From positions 1 through 64,000 of the forward strand of contig JAKLEZ010000021.1 of assembly GCA_022711465.1 (NCBI GenBank): DNA of 64,000 nt, read 5' to 3'. The notes beneath the pieces were generated by a model. The model saw only the letters and a list, made by a program, of their open reading frames with translations. It was not told where the DNA came from and made no database searches. This DNA is from Planctomycetota bacterium. GTDB lineage: Bacteria; Planctomycetota; Phycisphaerae; UBA1845; PWPN01. A program made the translations under genes and the position numbers. Shown one piece after another: positions 53,947 to 63,507 of the stretch. Numbering within the stretch: the stretch's first letter is position 1; each line of letters starts with the position of its first letter.

Positions 53947-55377
53947 TCATCGTTCGTCACTCATCGTCCCCAAGACTCTGTTCGCCGCTTGTTCGCCGGA
54001 CTGCACGCAATCCGGGATGCCCACGCCGCCGAACGCGTTTCCGGCCACGGCCAGGCCGGGCAGGCCGGCCAATCGCTGCTCAATGCGCTTGACCCGTTCC
54101 AGGTGCCCGACTGGATACTGGGGCATGGACAGCGGCCAGCGGTGAATTTCGGTGAACCTCGGCTCGCCCTCCGCTCCGATCAATTCCGCGAGGTCCTTGA
54201 GTACCGCCCGACGCAGCTCCTTGTCTTCCATTTCGTAGATGTGCGGCTGGATCGCTCCGCCGAGGAAAGTCCGCATCAGGACCCAGCCGTTCGGCGCCCG
54301 CCCGGCGAACTTGATGCTGCCGAACGTGCCCGCGATCATCGAACGGTTCTCGACCGACGGCACGACGAAGCCGAAGCCGTCGAGCGGATGGCGGATCCGG
54401 TCACGACGGAAGGCCATGGTCATGGTGGCCGACGACGCGTACTTGATGGCCTCCAATTCCTTCCCGAGCATCGGATCGATGCCCTCGACTATCTTCGCCG
54501 AGGCGTGCGACGGGCAGGCCAGGATGACCGCGTCGGCCGTCTCGGTTGATCCGTCGGCGACCAGGACTCGCCATTGCAGCCCGGTCCGCTCGACCTTGTC
54601 GACCGCAGTGCGGGTCCTGGCGGTCTCGGGCGGCAGCCGCCCGATCAACGTGTCGGTGAGCGTGGCCATACCCTCGTCGAACGAGACAAACATCGAGTAT
54701 CGGGCCCCGCTATCGCCCCTGCCCCGTGCGGCGGTTGCCTTCCGCCCGGCCCGCATGCCCAGGATGACGCTCCGGTACCTGTCCTCCAGTTCCAGAAACC
54801 GGGGCATGGTGGTTCGGAGGCTGAGGGCCTCGGGGTCGGCGGTGTAGATGCCTCCGACCAGCGGCTGGGCGATGCGTTCCAGGGCTTCGCGCCCGAACCT
54901 GCGGCGAACGAAATCGGCCAGGCTCTCGTCGCCATCCGGCGGTCGTTTCTTGGCCGGCAGGATGACGTCGAGCCCCATGCGGATCTTGCCCGGCCAGGAG
55001 AACAGGCGGCTGGTCACGAAGGGCATGATTCGCGTCGGGGCCAGGAGCAGGAAACCCTCGGGAATGGGGAAGAGTCTGCCCCGGCGGACCACGTAGACGC
55101 GCCGCCGGTCGGCGTCGGTGGGAATGATCTGGCTGTCAATGCCGAGTCGCTTGCACAGGGCGATGGCCCACGGCTTCTGGGTAATGAACGAGTCCGGTCC
55201 GCCCTCGACCAGGAAACCGTCGCGGCGATGGGTAACGATGCTTCCGCCCAGCCGCCCCGTCGATTCCAGCAGGGTGATGTGGACCGGCCGGCGAACCTGT
55301 TCGGCGCGCTCCACAACGCGGTGAGCGGCCGCCAGCCCGGCAATCCCGCCGCCAACGACAATCACTCGTTTGGGCAT
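53947..55377 (-). CDS. hemY: Protoporphyrinogen/coproporphyrinogen oxidase (HemY-type)
   Basis: The protein has 476 residues from the ATG at 55377 (a GTG one codon earlier is possible). The FAD-binding N-terminus is RVIVVGGGIAGLAAAHRV with LLESTGRLGGSI. VEGGPDSFITQKPW is characteristic of the HemY family. The C-terminus has VAGNAFGGVGIPDCVQSGEQA. HemY-type enzymes use FAD and oxygen to oxidise (copro)porphyrinogen in haem synthesis. The gene follows the fused HemD-HemE gene by 68 bp on the same strand, supporting this role. GGAGAG about 9 nt upstream is a plausible ribosome site. Confidence 0.9.
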   Translation of the reverse strand: MPKRVIVVGGGIAGLAAAHRVVERAEQVRRPVHITLLESTGRLGGSIVTHRRDGFLVEGGPDSFITQKPWAIALCKRLGIDSQIIPTDADRRRVYVVRRGRLFPIPEGFLLLAPTRIMPFVTSRLFSWPGKIRMGLDVILPAKKRPPDGDESLADFVRRRFGREALERIAQPLVGGIYTADPEALSLRTTMPRFLELEDRYRSVILGMRAGRKATAARGRGDSGARYSMFVSFDEGMATLTDTLIGRLPPETARTRTAVDKVERTGLQWRVLVADGSTETADAVILACPSHASAKIVEGIDPMLGKELEAIKYASSATMTMAFRRDRIRHPLDGFGFVVPSVENRSMIAGTFGSIKFAGRAPNGWVLMRTFLGGAIQPHIYEMEDKELRRAVLKDLAELIGAEGEPRFTEIHRWPLSMPQYPVGHLERVKRIEQRLAGLPGLAVAGNAFGGVGIPDCVQSGEQAANRVLGTMSDER

Positions 55378-55445
55378 CACCTCCGCACTCTCCGCTCACT
55401 CCTCACCGCATGCTCATCCTTCATGACAAATCGCCCATTGCTCGC

Positions 55446-57392
55446 TCATCGCCTGCTCAGATCGTGGACCCCATCCACCAGGGCGATGACATGATCAACC
55501 GGTGTGTCCGGCAGGATGCCGTGGCCGAGATTGAAGATGTGGCCCGGCCGGCCGGCGGCCTGGTCGAGAATGACCTGGGCCTGCTTGCGGATTCGCGCCG
55601 GCGTGGCGAACAGGACCACGGGGTCGAAATTCCCCTGGACGGCCACGTCATGCCCCAGCTCCTGCCAGGCTTCGGCCAGGTCCACGCGCCAATCCAGGCC
55701 GATGACGTCGCCTCCGGCTTGCTTGATCGCCTTCAGAATGGTAGCCGTGTTGGTGCCGAAGTGGATGATCGGCACGCCCGGTTTGATCGCATGGATCAAC
55801 GCGTGCATGTGTGGCATGACGAACTCACGATAGTCGGCCTCGTTGAGGCAGCCGACCCAACTGTCGAAAAGCTGAACCGCCTGCACGCCGGCGTCGATCT
55901 GGGCGTTGAGATACTTGGCATGATCACAGACCAGCCGGTCCATGAGGGCGTACCAGGCGCCAGGGTCGCGGTACATGAACGTCTTGGTCTGGCGGAAGTC
56001 ACGGCTCGAACGACCTTCGATCAGGTAGCTGGCAATGGTGAACGGGGCGCCGCAGAAGCCGATCAGTGGTACCGCGGGGTGCAGTGCCCGCCGGGCCATG
56101 CGGATGGCCTCGAAGACACAAGCCAGCGACTCGACCGGCTCGATGCCCGGCAGGTTATCCACGTCCTGGCTGGTCCGCACCGGTCGGGCCATCATCGGGC
56201 CGTGGCCCTCCTGATAGCTGAGCCCCACGCCCATCGGTTCCACGATCAGGAGGATGTCGCTGAAGATGATGGCCGCGTCGACTCCAAGTTGCTCGACCGC
56301 CATCACCGTGACCTCGGCGGCCAGGTCGGGCCGCTTGCACATTTCCAGGAAGGAAACCTTGGAACGAATCTCGCGATAGGCTCGCTGGTACCGACCCGCC
56401 TGACGCATCAGCCAGATCGGCGTGTACTCGGTCTTCTCGCGCCGGCACGCCCGGAGGAAGGCGCTGTCGTGCAGCGGGTCGGTCGTGGCTCCGCACTCAT
56501 CCGCCGGCCAGATCAGCTCCAGCCGACCGGCTCGGCTCGTGTCGATTCCGACTTCGAGCGACGCCCTTTTCCGCCGGAGGAGGGTCGTGGCCGATCGGGC
56601 CAGCCCGCGAACCAGATGGCCCATCCTGGTTCGGTCCGGCTCGAAATCGACACCCAGGCCGAGCTGACGCAAGGCCGCGCTCGCCGTCGGGCCGATCGAG
56701 CCGATGACCGTGCCTTTCAGCGCCTCGCGCAGGCCGTTCTCGACACCCATGTCCGCGGCCACCTGAAGGACGTTGCGGGCCTGTTGAGCGCTGGTGAAGG
56801 CCACGACCTCGGTCCGGCCGTCGCACAGGGCCCGGATTGCCTCGCGGAGCGGTTCGAGATCCTCAGGCAACGCCCAGGTGTAGACCGGCACGGGAGCGAC
56901 TTCGGCCCCGTGTGCTTCCAGGGCCTCGACCAACGCCAGATTCGGCTCGCCATACTCCTGGATCGCGATCCGCTTGCCGGTCAGTGGTCCAGCCTTGACC
57001 AGAACCTCGAGGACTTCACGCCAGGTGTTCGGCTCGCCGGCCTGGAGCGTCGGCTTGACGTGCCAGCCGCGCAGAACGGCCAGCGGCTTGGGGCCGCGAA
57101 CCACGCTGACGGTCTTGGATAGAGCCTCGATGACGGTGGGGCGAGGATAATACGGCTCGATGAGCGACATGAGCGCCCCGGCGCCCACGCCGGTGAGAAA
57201 AACGACAATGTCGAACTGGCCGGCGATCAGCTGCTCCGCAAAAGCCCGCGTGTTCGGCCCGACGGGTGCAGGCAGCTCGCGCATCGCCGGCGCGGACCGT
57301 GCCGAACCGCCCATACGTTCCACGAGCCCGATCATCTCCGAGGCCATCCGGCTCTCAAAGCACGTGACCCGCAATCCTTCCAGGTCAGCCAT
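55446..57392 (-). CDS. Fused uroporphyrinogen-III synthase / uroporphyrinogen decarboxylase (HemD-HemE)
   Basis: The protein has 648 residues with two enzymes in one chain. Residues 1 to about 260 are HemD-like (VTCFESRMASEMIGLVERMG, IVVFLTGVGAGALM, VVAFTSAQQARNV, GTVIGSIGPTASAALRQLG) and would cyclise hydroxymethylbilane to uroporphyrinogen III. After a short linker, residues about 305-648 are HemE-like (LRACRREKTEYTPIWLMRQ AGRY, FSDILLIVEPMG, GFCGAPFTIASYL, QLFDSWVG, NLGHGILPDTPVDHV) and would decarboxylate it to coproporphyrinogen III. Together they perform consecutive steps, consistent with channelling. It is preceded by an OPA-family transporter gene (38 bp) and followed by HemY. Confidence 0.9.
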   Translation of the reverse strand: MADLEGLRVTCFESRMASEMIGLVERMGGSARSAPAMRELPAPVGPNTRAFAEQLIAGQFDIVVFLTGVGAGALMSLIEPYYPRPTVIEALSKTVSVVRGPKPLAVLRGWHVKPTLQAGEPNTWREVLEVLVKAGPLTGKRIAIQEYGEPNLALVEALEAHGAEVAPVPVYTWALPEDLEPLREAIRALCDGRTEVVAFTSAQQARNVLQVAADMGVENGLREALKGTVIGSIGPTASAALRQLGLGVDFEPDRTRMGHLVRGLARSATTLLRRKRASLEVGIDTSRAGRLELIWPADECGATTDPLHDSAFLRACRREKTEYTPIWLMRQAGRYQRAYREIRSKVSFLEMCKRPDLAAEVTVMAVEQLGVDAAIIFSDILLIVEPMGVGLSYQEGHGPMMARPVRTSQDVDNLPGIEPVESLACVFEAIRMARRALHPAVPLIGFCGAPFTIASYLIEGRSSRDFRQTKTFMYRDPGAWYALMDRLVCDHAKYLNAQIDAGVQAVQLFDSWVGCLNEADYREFVMPHMHALIHAIKPGVPIIHFGTNTATILKAIKQAGGDVIGLDWRVDLAEAWQELGHDVAVQGNFDPVVLFATPARIRKQAQVILDQAAGRPGHIFNLGHGILPDTPVDHVIALVDGVHDLSRR

Positions 57393-57430
57393 GTGCGTGG
57401 ACCTTCAACGCTGTTGGGCGGTCGATAGCG

Positions 57431-58825
57431 TCAAGCCTTGACCTGCGGCGGCCGAGTCCATGCCATACCACCTTGTCGACGCTCGCCGGACCACATGATC
57501 AACATCAGAACACCGCCCAACACACCGAAACCAGCCATACTATACAGCCACGAGCCCCAACCGTAGTGGTCGATCAGCCACCCGATGACCAGCCCGGCTA
57601 CGCCTGCCCCCAGGTACTGGAATGCGTCGATGAATCCGGTGGCGAAGCCGGCCATTTGCCGTCCGCCGATGTCCATCGGGGCCGCCGTGCCCAGGATCGA
57701 GTGGGTGGAGTTGCAGGTAAAGGCGATGCACAGCAGCGCTGCCGTCATGCTCCAGCTCGATCCGGCCTGGGCTCCGATCAGGATGATAACCGTCTCGATG
57801 AAGTAAAGTGCGGCTGCCACCGGAGCCCGCCGACCCTGAAAGAGCAGGTCGGAGACATATCCGGACAGGATGGAGCCCATCGTTGCGACCAGAGGCAGGC
57901 CCCATGCCACAAGCTGAAAAGCGAAGCTCGTCAGGGAGACCTTCTGGACTTCCCGGAAGTACGCCGGGAACCAGTCATCCACACCATAACGCACCACGCC
58001 GGTGCAGAAGTAAGCCCCGGCAGTCAGCCAGATGAACGGGTTGACCATGATCGTGCGGGCGACGGCGATCAGCGACAGAGGTTCTCCATCCCGGTCAGCG
58101 CCGTCTTCATGCTGGACCACGCCGACATACCCCGCTTCCTCCGGGGTGTTCCGGGTCAGGAGGAGCATGAGCGTGGTGATGACGGTCACGAAGCCGGCCG
58201 GAACGAAGAATACCCACTGCCAACCGCAACCCGGGAACTGGTACCTCCAGATCGTGAATCCCGTCAGCAGAAGCGGGCTGATGGTGTTGTTAATGAACCG
58301 CCCCAGGTTGATCATCAGCCCGAAGATGCCGGCGAACCGCCCGCGTTCCCGACGCGCGAACCAGGCGGTGTTTGTCTTCACCATGCCGGGGGCGCCGAAC
58401 GCCTGAAGATACCCGTCGATCCCGCGGAGGAGTACGAACCAGCCGAGAACACCGAACATCGGGCCCATGAGCCCTTGGTAGGCCGCCAGACCGAACAGAA
58501 GGTTCATGACGGCCGTGCCATACCCGCCAACGGCCATGGTGGTCTTGCCGCCGAACCGGTCGGCCAACAGGCCGTTCAGCACCAGCCCGACCGCATAGCT
58601 CCAACTACGGGCGGCCGTGATGTAGCTGTAGTGAACATTACTGAAGCCGAAGGCCTGACAAAAGTCCGTCTTGGCGATGGCCAGATTGTATCGGTTGAAG
58701 TAGTAGGAGGCGTAGGTCAGTCCGATAAAGAACCAGTTGCGTCCTCGTCGGAGACGAAACTTGGGTGGGCGCACGGGCAGAGAGTCGGGGGGCCTGACGG
58801 ATGCGTAGGGCAGACTTCCAACCAT
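57431..58825 (-). CDS. MFS transporter of the organophosphate:phosphate antiporter (GlpT/UhpT-like) type
   Basis: The protein has 464 residues with about twelve hydrophobic segments. AGGAG is 6 nt before the ATG. The family pattern is RNWFFIGLTYASYYFNRYNL in the first helix, then GLLADRFGGK between helices, RGIDGYLQAFGAPGMVK in helix 4 and GWLIDHYGWGSW near the end, all typical of the OPA (GlpT/UhpT/PgtP) group. These exchange sugar phosphates or glycerol 3-phosphate with phosphate. It stands 38 bp before the HemD-HemE gene, although the functional link to haem is not obvious. The loop DRFGGK and RxxLxxF-like contacts are intact, so it is probably functional. Confidence 0.85.
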   Translation of the reverse strand: MVGSLPYASVRPPDSLPVRPPKFRLRRGRNWFFIGLTYASYYFNRYNLAIAKTDFCQAFGFSNVHYSYITAARSWSYAVGLVLNGLLADRFGGKTTMAVGGYGTAVMNLLFGLAAYQGLMGPMFGVLGWFVLLRGIDGYLQAFGAPGMVKTNTAWFARRERGRFAGIFGLMINLGRFINNTISPLLLTGFTIWRYQFPGCGWQWVFFVPAGFVTVITTLMLLLTRNTPEEAGYVGVVQHEDGADRDGEPLSLIAVARTIMVNPFIWLTAGAYFCTGVVRYGVDDWFPAYFREVQKVSLTSFAFQLVAWGLPLVATMGSILSGYVSDLLFQGRRAPVAAALYFIETVIILIGAQAGSSWSMTAALLCIAFTCNSTHSILGTAAPMDIGGRQMAGFATGFIDAFQYLGAGVAGLVIGWLIDHYGWGSWLYSMAGFGVLGGVLMLIMWSGERRQGGMAWTRPPQVKA

Positions 58826-59010
58826 CCCGTCTCCTGAGATGGGGCAGATCCCGGACCTGCCGCCTTGCCGGCGGGCCTGCCGATCTCATGAAACAGGCCA
58901 CCCAGGCTGCTCAAGGATAGCCGAACCCCCTGACCCCTGCCAGCATTCAACGGGCTGGCGGGCGCCAAGCTGAAAGGGCGGGGCGGCTTCCCCAGTGGAG
59001 GATCGTCGGT

Positions 59011-59039
59011 GGCCGTCTTCCCCGGGTGAGAAGATGGCC
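59011..59039 (-). terminator. Stem-loop downstream of the EF-hand gene
   Basis: Plus-strand GGCCGTCTTC at 59011-59020 pairs with GAAGATGGCC at 59030-59039 (10 bp with one G-T/A-C mismatch), with a 9-nt loop, beginning 11 nt past the EF-hand gene stop. There is no convincing T-run, so it may be a weak intrinsic terminator or an mRNA-end hairpin. Confidence 0.45.
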
Positions 59040-59050
59040 CCGGGGTCCTC

Positions 59051-59743
59051 CTATGGCTGGGCCGAGTCACCCGCTTCTGCGTTGCGGTTCTTCTTTTTGG
59101 CGGGATTCTTGACCGCCTTGGCGTCGGGCTTCGCCTTGCCTTGAGCGGCCTGATACTCCTCGTCGCTCAGCGTGCCGTCGCCGTTGGTGTCCGCCTGGGG
59201 ATGTCGCTGCAAGAAAATCAGCTTGGCGGCGGCGGGGTTGGCGCTGGTGAGGGCCTTGTATTCCTCGCGGCTCAGCGTGCCGTCGCCATTGGTGTCGGCT
59301 TCGGGGAACTGCTTGAGGATTGCCTCCGGCTTGGCCGCGGCAGCCCGGTTCATCGCTCCGTACTGATCCCGAGCCCTAAGCAGTTCGTCGCGGCTCAGTT
59401 GCGCGTTGCGATCGAGATCCATCTCTGCGAGATGCTCGATCAACCAGTTGAACATGCGGGCGTCGGGTTTGAAGTTGTCAACTTTCAGGCCGCGAGCATC
59501 TCTGATCCTGGCCCGGCCGTCCTTCAACTCCTGGTCCGTGAGCACGCCGTCATGGTTCACGTCCATTTCAGGGAACTTCTGCAGCAGTTTGGCCCGGTCC
59601 GGTCCTGCGGCCTTCTGGGCAACGGCTTCCTGCTTCGAGGCGGCCTGATCGGCCGCCCGTGCGACGCTCCGAAGCTCGGCGCTCGCCACCAGACCAATCG
59701 TCAACAACAGGCCGGCGGCCAGAATTGTGACCCGAGACATCAT
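59051..59743 (-). CDS. Secreted EF-hand protein
   Basis: The protein has 230 residues from the first of two adjacent ATGs at 59743, with AAGGAG closely upstream. A signal peptide (VTILAAGLLLTIGLVASAE) precedes four EF-hand calcium loops: DVNHDGVLTDQE, DLDRNAQLSRDE, DTNGDGTLSREE and DTNGDGTLSDEE. The middle is Gln/Ala-rich and the C-terminus basic (KNPAKKKNRN). Such small periplasmic EF-hand proteins are numerous in Planctomycetes, with no defined role beyond calcium binding. Confidence 0.85.
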   Translation of the reverse strand: MMSRVTILAAGLLLTIGLVASAELRSVARAADQAASKQEAVAQKAAGPDRAKLLQKFPEMDVNHDGVLTDQELKDGRARIRDARGLKVDNFKPDARMFNWLIEHLAEMDLDRNAQLSRDELLRARDQYGAMNRAAAAKPEAILKQFPEADTNGDGTLSREEYKALTSANPAAAKLIFLQRHPQADTNGDGTLSDEEYQAAQGKAKPDAKAVKNPAKKKNRNAEAGDSAQP

Positions 59744-60083
59744 GTTTCTCCTTGTGGATTCGAGAGTTATGAACTGCGCAGCCCCGCGCAACCCCGTCTC
59801 GACCCCAGCGGCGGTCGCCAAGGTGAACGTTGATCATAACGTCGCCGCCGTTCCACTATTGCCGCCTGCTGCTCCGCACCCGCCACCTCAACGGCAAGCG
59901 GCGTCTCGAACTCGAAGGTGACATGACCATCGTTTCCACGGAACGTCGCCCTCTTGCAGCTACGGGGCGCCTCGGTGGCGAACCCCGTTCGCACCGAATG
60001 AACTGTTGGCAGCCGTCGGACGCGCCGGCGGCCGGTTACGCTGACCCGGTCTTGTGAGTCAGTCAATCGGAACGAGGCCCGTC
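59744..60083. other. Non-coding stretch
   Basis: The gap between the EF-hand gene and the spermidine-synthase-like gene stop should carry the EF-hand gene promoter. No hexamer pair, repeat or small gene was identified. Confidence 0.4.
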
Positions 60084-62378
60084 TCAGCGCGGTCGGGCGG
60101 TCCAGGCGATCGCGTAGCATGCCGCGGCCGCGAGGAAGACCCAGGTGAAGCCGGCGGCCACGGCGAGCATGGTCCCGCCGATGGAACCGACCACGGAGGC
60201 GACCCCGTTGATACCCCAAAGGGCGGAGACGGCCGGGCCGTTCTCATCTTGGGCCGATCGGCGCAAACCGAGCGGGAACGGCATGCCCATCAGGAAGCCG
60301 AATGGGAACACCAACGCGGCCGCCACCGCGATCCGGGCGTTCAGGTCCAGCGGCAGTGCCGCCCGAACCAGCGAGGGCAAGCCGAACGCGGCCAGGGCGA
60401 TGAGCAAGACGATCGCCGGAATGATCCAGCCCAGCGCCTTGCCGATTCGGGCAGGCTCCAGCCGCCGGGCGAAGAGGCTTCCCAGACCACCGGCCACCAG
60501 CAGGGTGAACAGTAGAACCACGAGGGTGTAGATCGGATGCCCCAGCAGAAGGATGAGTCGTTGCAGGAGCGAGACTTCGCAGATGATGAATCCCACACCC
60601 AGAGCCCCGAAGTAGGCCACCGCCTGTCCGCCCGGGGCCTGGAAACCCAGCACGCGACCGCCGCCCAGGATCACAGCAGTGACCACCAGAACCGCCACCA
60701 CGAACGGCGTGAACAGTCGGGTCACGAAGCTCGCGATTCCGTACGGCTTGTCGGTGGCGAAGTAGAACGGATGATCGTCCGGCACCGGTGTCGCCAGAGT
60801 ATCGAAACTATCCGTGTAGCCATCGAAATCAATCTTGCCGGAAAACAGGTCGGCGTAAACGGGCTCCGATATGCGCGAGGTGGCGTGGTAGATGTGGGCC
60901 TTCTCGTGTCCGGCCAGCAACCGATCGACTTGCTCGGGCGAGAGGGGCGAGCGCGTCAACATGAAGACGGTCTCGACGGGTTCGGGTCCTTCGCTCGTGC
61001 GAATGCTGGCGGCCAGGATGTGTTTGCCGATCTCCTCCATGGGCATGCCCCGCTTCGAGAGCAGGGAAACCGAGTTCGAGACCAGCCGCGGGATGTCCGT
61101 CGGCCAGCGGATGATCACCAGGGCGCCGCTGTCGGTGAGATGGTCGTAGTAGGCCTCAAGGGCGTCGCGGGTATACAGGTAGCTCTCGGTCAGCGAGAGT
61201 CCCCCGCTGGCGACCGAGGCCCACGAGTCGACGAATCCCAGGACGATGAAGTCGAACTTCTCGTCCGTCCGCTGAATGAAGTTGCGGCCCTCTTCCAGGA
61301 CCAGATTCACCTTGGGATGGTCGTAGAGATTGCCGGCCTTGTCGCCCAGGCGGCGGACACAGTCGATCATCAGCGGGTTCATCTCCACCGCGGTGACACG
61401 AGGGCTGCCGGCCGCGATCGCCATGACCACGTCCGTGCCGCCGCCCGGCCCGATGACCAGTACCTCCGGCTCGTTCGCCAGGCGGAAGGGAAAGGCTCGG
61501 AACCAGCTGCGGGCATCCTCCGGCTTGGCCGACGATCCGTCCCAGCGAAGCACACTCGTCTCGGCATCGCTGTCGATGAACAGGCGGGCGAGGTGGAACT
61601 CATCGAAGCCTTGCACGGAGGTGATTCGAGAGTACGCGTTCCACTTGTCGCTGGTTATCTGAGCCCCGGGATGGGCGGCGAGCAGCTTGTAGAGGGCCTT
61701 CTCGGGAGCGTTGCTGATCGTGAACGTCTGGGTCTTGAAGTTCCAGGCGGTGAAAGCCGCCGTGCCCAGGACGGCCAGGCCGGCCAGTGCAGTCCAGGGC
61801 CCCCGCGACCTGGTGGCGATCGACGAGCTGAGCAGCACCGCGGCCAGGGCCGGCAGAACCGCGATGGCCATGACCGCGGTCTCGGCCCCGAGCAGACTGA
61901 TCGCCGCCGGCACGGCCAGCGTACCCAGTGCCGCTCCGACCAGGTCGGCGAAGTACAGGCGATTGGAGTCCTTGCCGTGCGACTCGAAGGCGAGGCTCAA
62001 AGTGGCTCCTCCGGTCAGGAACGGGAGCACACTCAGCAGGAGGTAGTAGTTGAGCCGCTCGGGTGAAAGCGGGAACTTGAGGATGCCGCACGGAAACAAG
62101 GCCAGGGTGATCGACAGCAGGAACGAGAGGGCGACCAGAATCTGGCGGACAGTGTCGCCGTGCCGACCCAGCCGGAGGATGTAGACCAGGAAACCGCCTA
62201 ATCCCCAGCCGAACAGGGCCACCGAGATGGCGACGAAAGTGTAGTGATACCAGATGGTTGCGGAGAAGATCCGCGTGAGCGTCAACTCGAACATGAGCCC
62301 GGACGCCGAGAGCAGGACCACTGCTCCAAGCAAGGCCCGGGAGGCCCGCGTGCCGGCGGGCGAAATCGGCTGGTCCAT
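60084..62378 (-). CDS. Membrane protein with spermidine-synthase-like methyltransferase-fold domain
   Basis: The protein has 764 residues from the ATG at 62378. About 7 N-terminal hydrophobic segments (ALLGAVVLLSASGLMFELTL onward) precede a Rossmann domain of spermidine-synthase type, with VLVIGPGGGTDVVMAIAAG and VTAVEMNPLMIDCVRRLGD, and NFIQRTDEKFDFIVLGFVDS at the position of the usual aminopropyl-transfer Asp (DVIIxD in true enzymes). C-terminal hydrophobic segments follow. These membrane-bound homologues are common in Planctomycetes, but their substrate is unproven. Not a confident polyamine synthase. Confidence 0.8.
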   Translation of the reverse strand: MDQPISPAGTRASRALLGAVVLLSASGLMFELTLTRIFSATIWYHYTFVAISVALFGWGLGGFLVYILRLGRHGDTVRQILVALSFLLSITLALFPCGILKFPLSPERLNYYLLLSVLPFLTGGATLSLAFESHGKDSNRLYFADLVGAALGTLAVPAAISLLGAETAVMAIAVLPALAAVLLSSSIATRSRGPWTALAGLAVLGTAAFTAWNFKTQTFTISNAPEKALYKLLAAHPGAQITSDKWNAYSRITSVQGFDEFHLARLFIDSDAETSVLRWDGSSAKPEDARSWFRAFPFRLANEPEVLVIGPGGGTDVVMAIAAGSPRVTAVEMNPLMIDCVRRLGDKAGNLYDHPKVNLVLEEGRNFIQRTDEKFDFIVLGFVDSWASVASGGLSLTESYLYTRDALEAYYDHLTDSGALVIIRWPTDIPRLVSNSVSLLSKRGMPMEEIGKHILAASIRTSEGPEPVETVFMLTRSPLSPEQVDRLLAGHEKAHIYHATSRISEPVYADLFSGKIDFDGYTDSFDTLATPVPDDHPFYFATDKPYGIASFVTRLFTPFVVAVLVVTAVILGGGRVLGFQAPGGQAVAYFGALGVGFIICEVSLLQRLILLLGHPIYTLVVLLFTLLVAGGLGSLFARRLEPARIGKALGWIIPAIVLLIALAAFGLPSLVRAALPLDLNARIAVAAALVFPFGFLMGMPFPLGLRRSAQDENGPAVSALWGINGVASVVGSIGGTMLAVAAGFTWVFLAAAACYAIAWTARPR

Positions 62379-62466
62379 TGAAGGTGCTCCGTCCTCGGTC
62401 CTGGAACGCGTCAAAAGGGGGAAGCGTAACCCCCTCGAATGCGTTTCGCAACGCCGGCGCACAAGA

Positions 62467-62498
62467 CGGGCCGACCGGGGATGTGCTCGGTCGGCCCG
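62467..62498 (-). terminator. Intrinsic-terminator-like hairpin after the TIM-barrel gene
   Basis: CGGGCCGACCG (62467-62477) pairs perfectly with CGGTCGGCCCG (62488-62498), an 11-bp stem with a 10-nt loop, 46 nt past the stop of the 62545-63507 gene. On the minus strand it is followed by TCTTGT, a weak T-rich run. Confidence 0.65.
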
Positions 62499-62544
62499 CG
62501 TGATTCGATCCCGTGGAGTGTGCGGAAGAAAGCTCGCCGCGATC

Positions 62545-63507
62545 CTATTGCTGCTTGTCGTCTTCCTTTTCCTGGGCGGTCTCCTTGGCCTTGGCCTGTT
62601 TGACGAGCTCCCCGTAGGTCGTGGTGAAGAACTCGGCGCACTTGGCCAGGTCGGGTACGGAGTTCTCCCAGTTGTGCTCGTACTCCGCCATGACGCCGCC
62701 CTTGAAGCCCTGACGGTGCAGTTCGGTCACCAAAGCCTTGGCATTGCAGACACCCGTGCCCCAGGGAACATCATGAGCGTTGGGGCTCTTCTCGTTCAGG
62801 TCCTTGAAGTGCGACCAGAGAATGCGGCCTTCAAGTTTCTTCAGGCACTCCAGCGGGTCGAGCCCGGAACGGACCCAGTGCCCGGTGTCCGCGCAGGCAC
62901 CAGTGCGTTTGCTGCAGTTCTTGATGGCCTTCAGTACCGTGTCCGGGTTCCAGTAGTGCGACGGCTTCGGGTGGTTGTGAATGGCCACGTTGATCTGATA
63001 CTCGTTGGCGAGTCGGTCGATGAGTTCGAGGCTGTCCTCGGGAGGCTCGGCGGTGATCGTAGTGATCCCCATGACCTTCGCGAAGTCGAAGACCTTGCGA
63101 TTCTCGGCTTCGTCCTTGCCGAGACCGGCCACGCCGTAGCCGATCGCCCGGATACCGGCCTCATCCAGCTTGTTCTTGATCCTGGCCATCTGGGCCATGG
63201 TCAGGTCGGGACCCATTTTGGCGTCACCCATATCTTTCGAGACCTGCTGGCCGGGAAAGACCTCGATGAAGTCGAGGCCGAGCTGCTTGGCCTTGTCGAC
63301 CGCCTCGAAGAAGGTGAACAACCGGAAGGTATAGGCCTGTGTTCCCAGTTTCATGCCCGCACACCCCGCACACGATCCGCTGCAGCTCGGCCCGCAGTTG
63401 ATCGCACCAGCATCTTTCGCACAGCAGGCCGGCGCGGCCATCGAGGCCGGGGAGCACACCAACACCATCGCCGCCGCTGTGATCATCGCACATATGGTCC
63501 CGCGCAT
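62545..63507 (-). CDS. Exported sugar phosphate isomerase/epimerase-like TIM-barrel protein
   Basis: The protein has 320 residues, with AGAGGG 9 nt before the ATG. A signal peptide (MITAAAMVLVCSPASMAA) and a Cys-rich linker (CCAKDAGAINCGPSCSGSC) precede an AP-endonuclease/xylose-isomerase-like TIM barrel: KLGTQAYTFRLFTFFEAVD, GLDFIEVFPGQQV, TTITAEPPEDS, VAIHNHPKPSHYW and VMAEYEHNWEN. The Glu, His and Asp residues in these strands are likely metal ligands. Such proteins isomerise sugars or sugar derivatives; the substrate is unknown. The C-terminal tail is Lys/Glu-rich. Confidence 0.85.
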   Translation of the reverse strand: MRGTICAMITAAAMVLVCSPASMAAPACCAKDAGAINCGPSCSGSCAGCAGMKLGTQAYTFRLFTFFEAVDKAKQLGLDFIEVFPGQQVSKDMGDAKMGPDLTMAQMARIKNKLDEAGIRAIGYGVAGLGKDEAENRKVFDFAKVMGITTITAEPPEDSLELIDRLANEYQINVAIHNHPKPSHYWNPDTVLKAIKNCSKRTGACADTGHWVRSGLDPLECLKKLEGRILWSHFKDLNEKSPNAHDVPWGTGVCNAKALVTELHRQGFKGGVMAEYEHNWENSVPDLAKCAEFFTTTYGELVKQAKAKETAQEKEDDKQQ

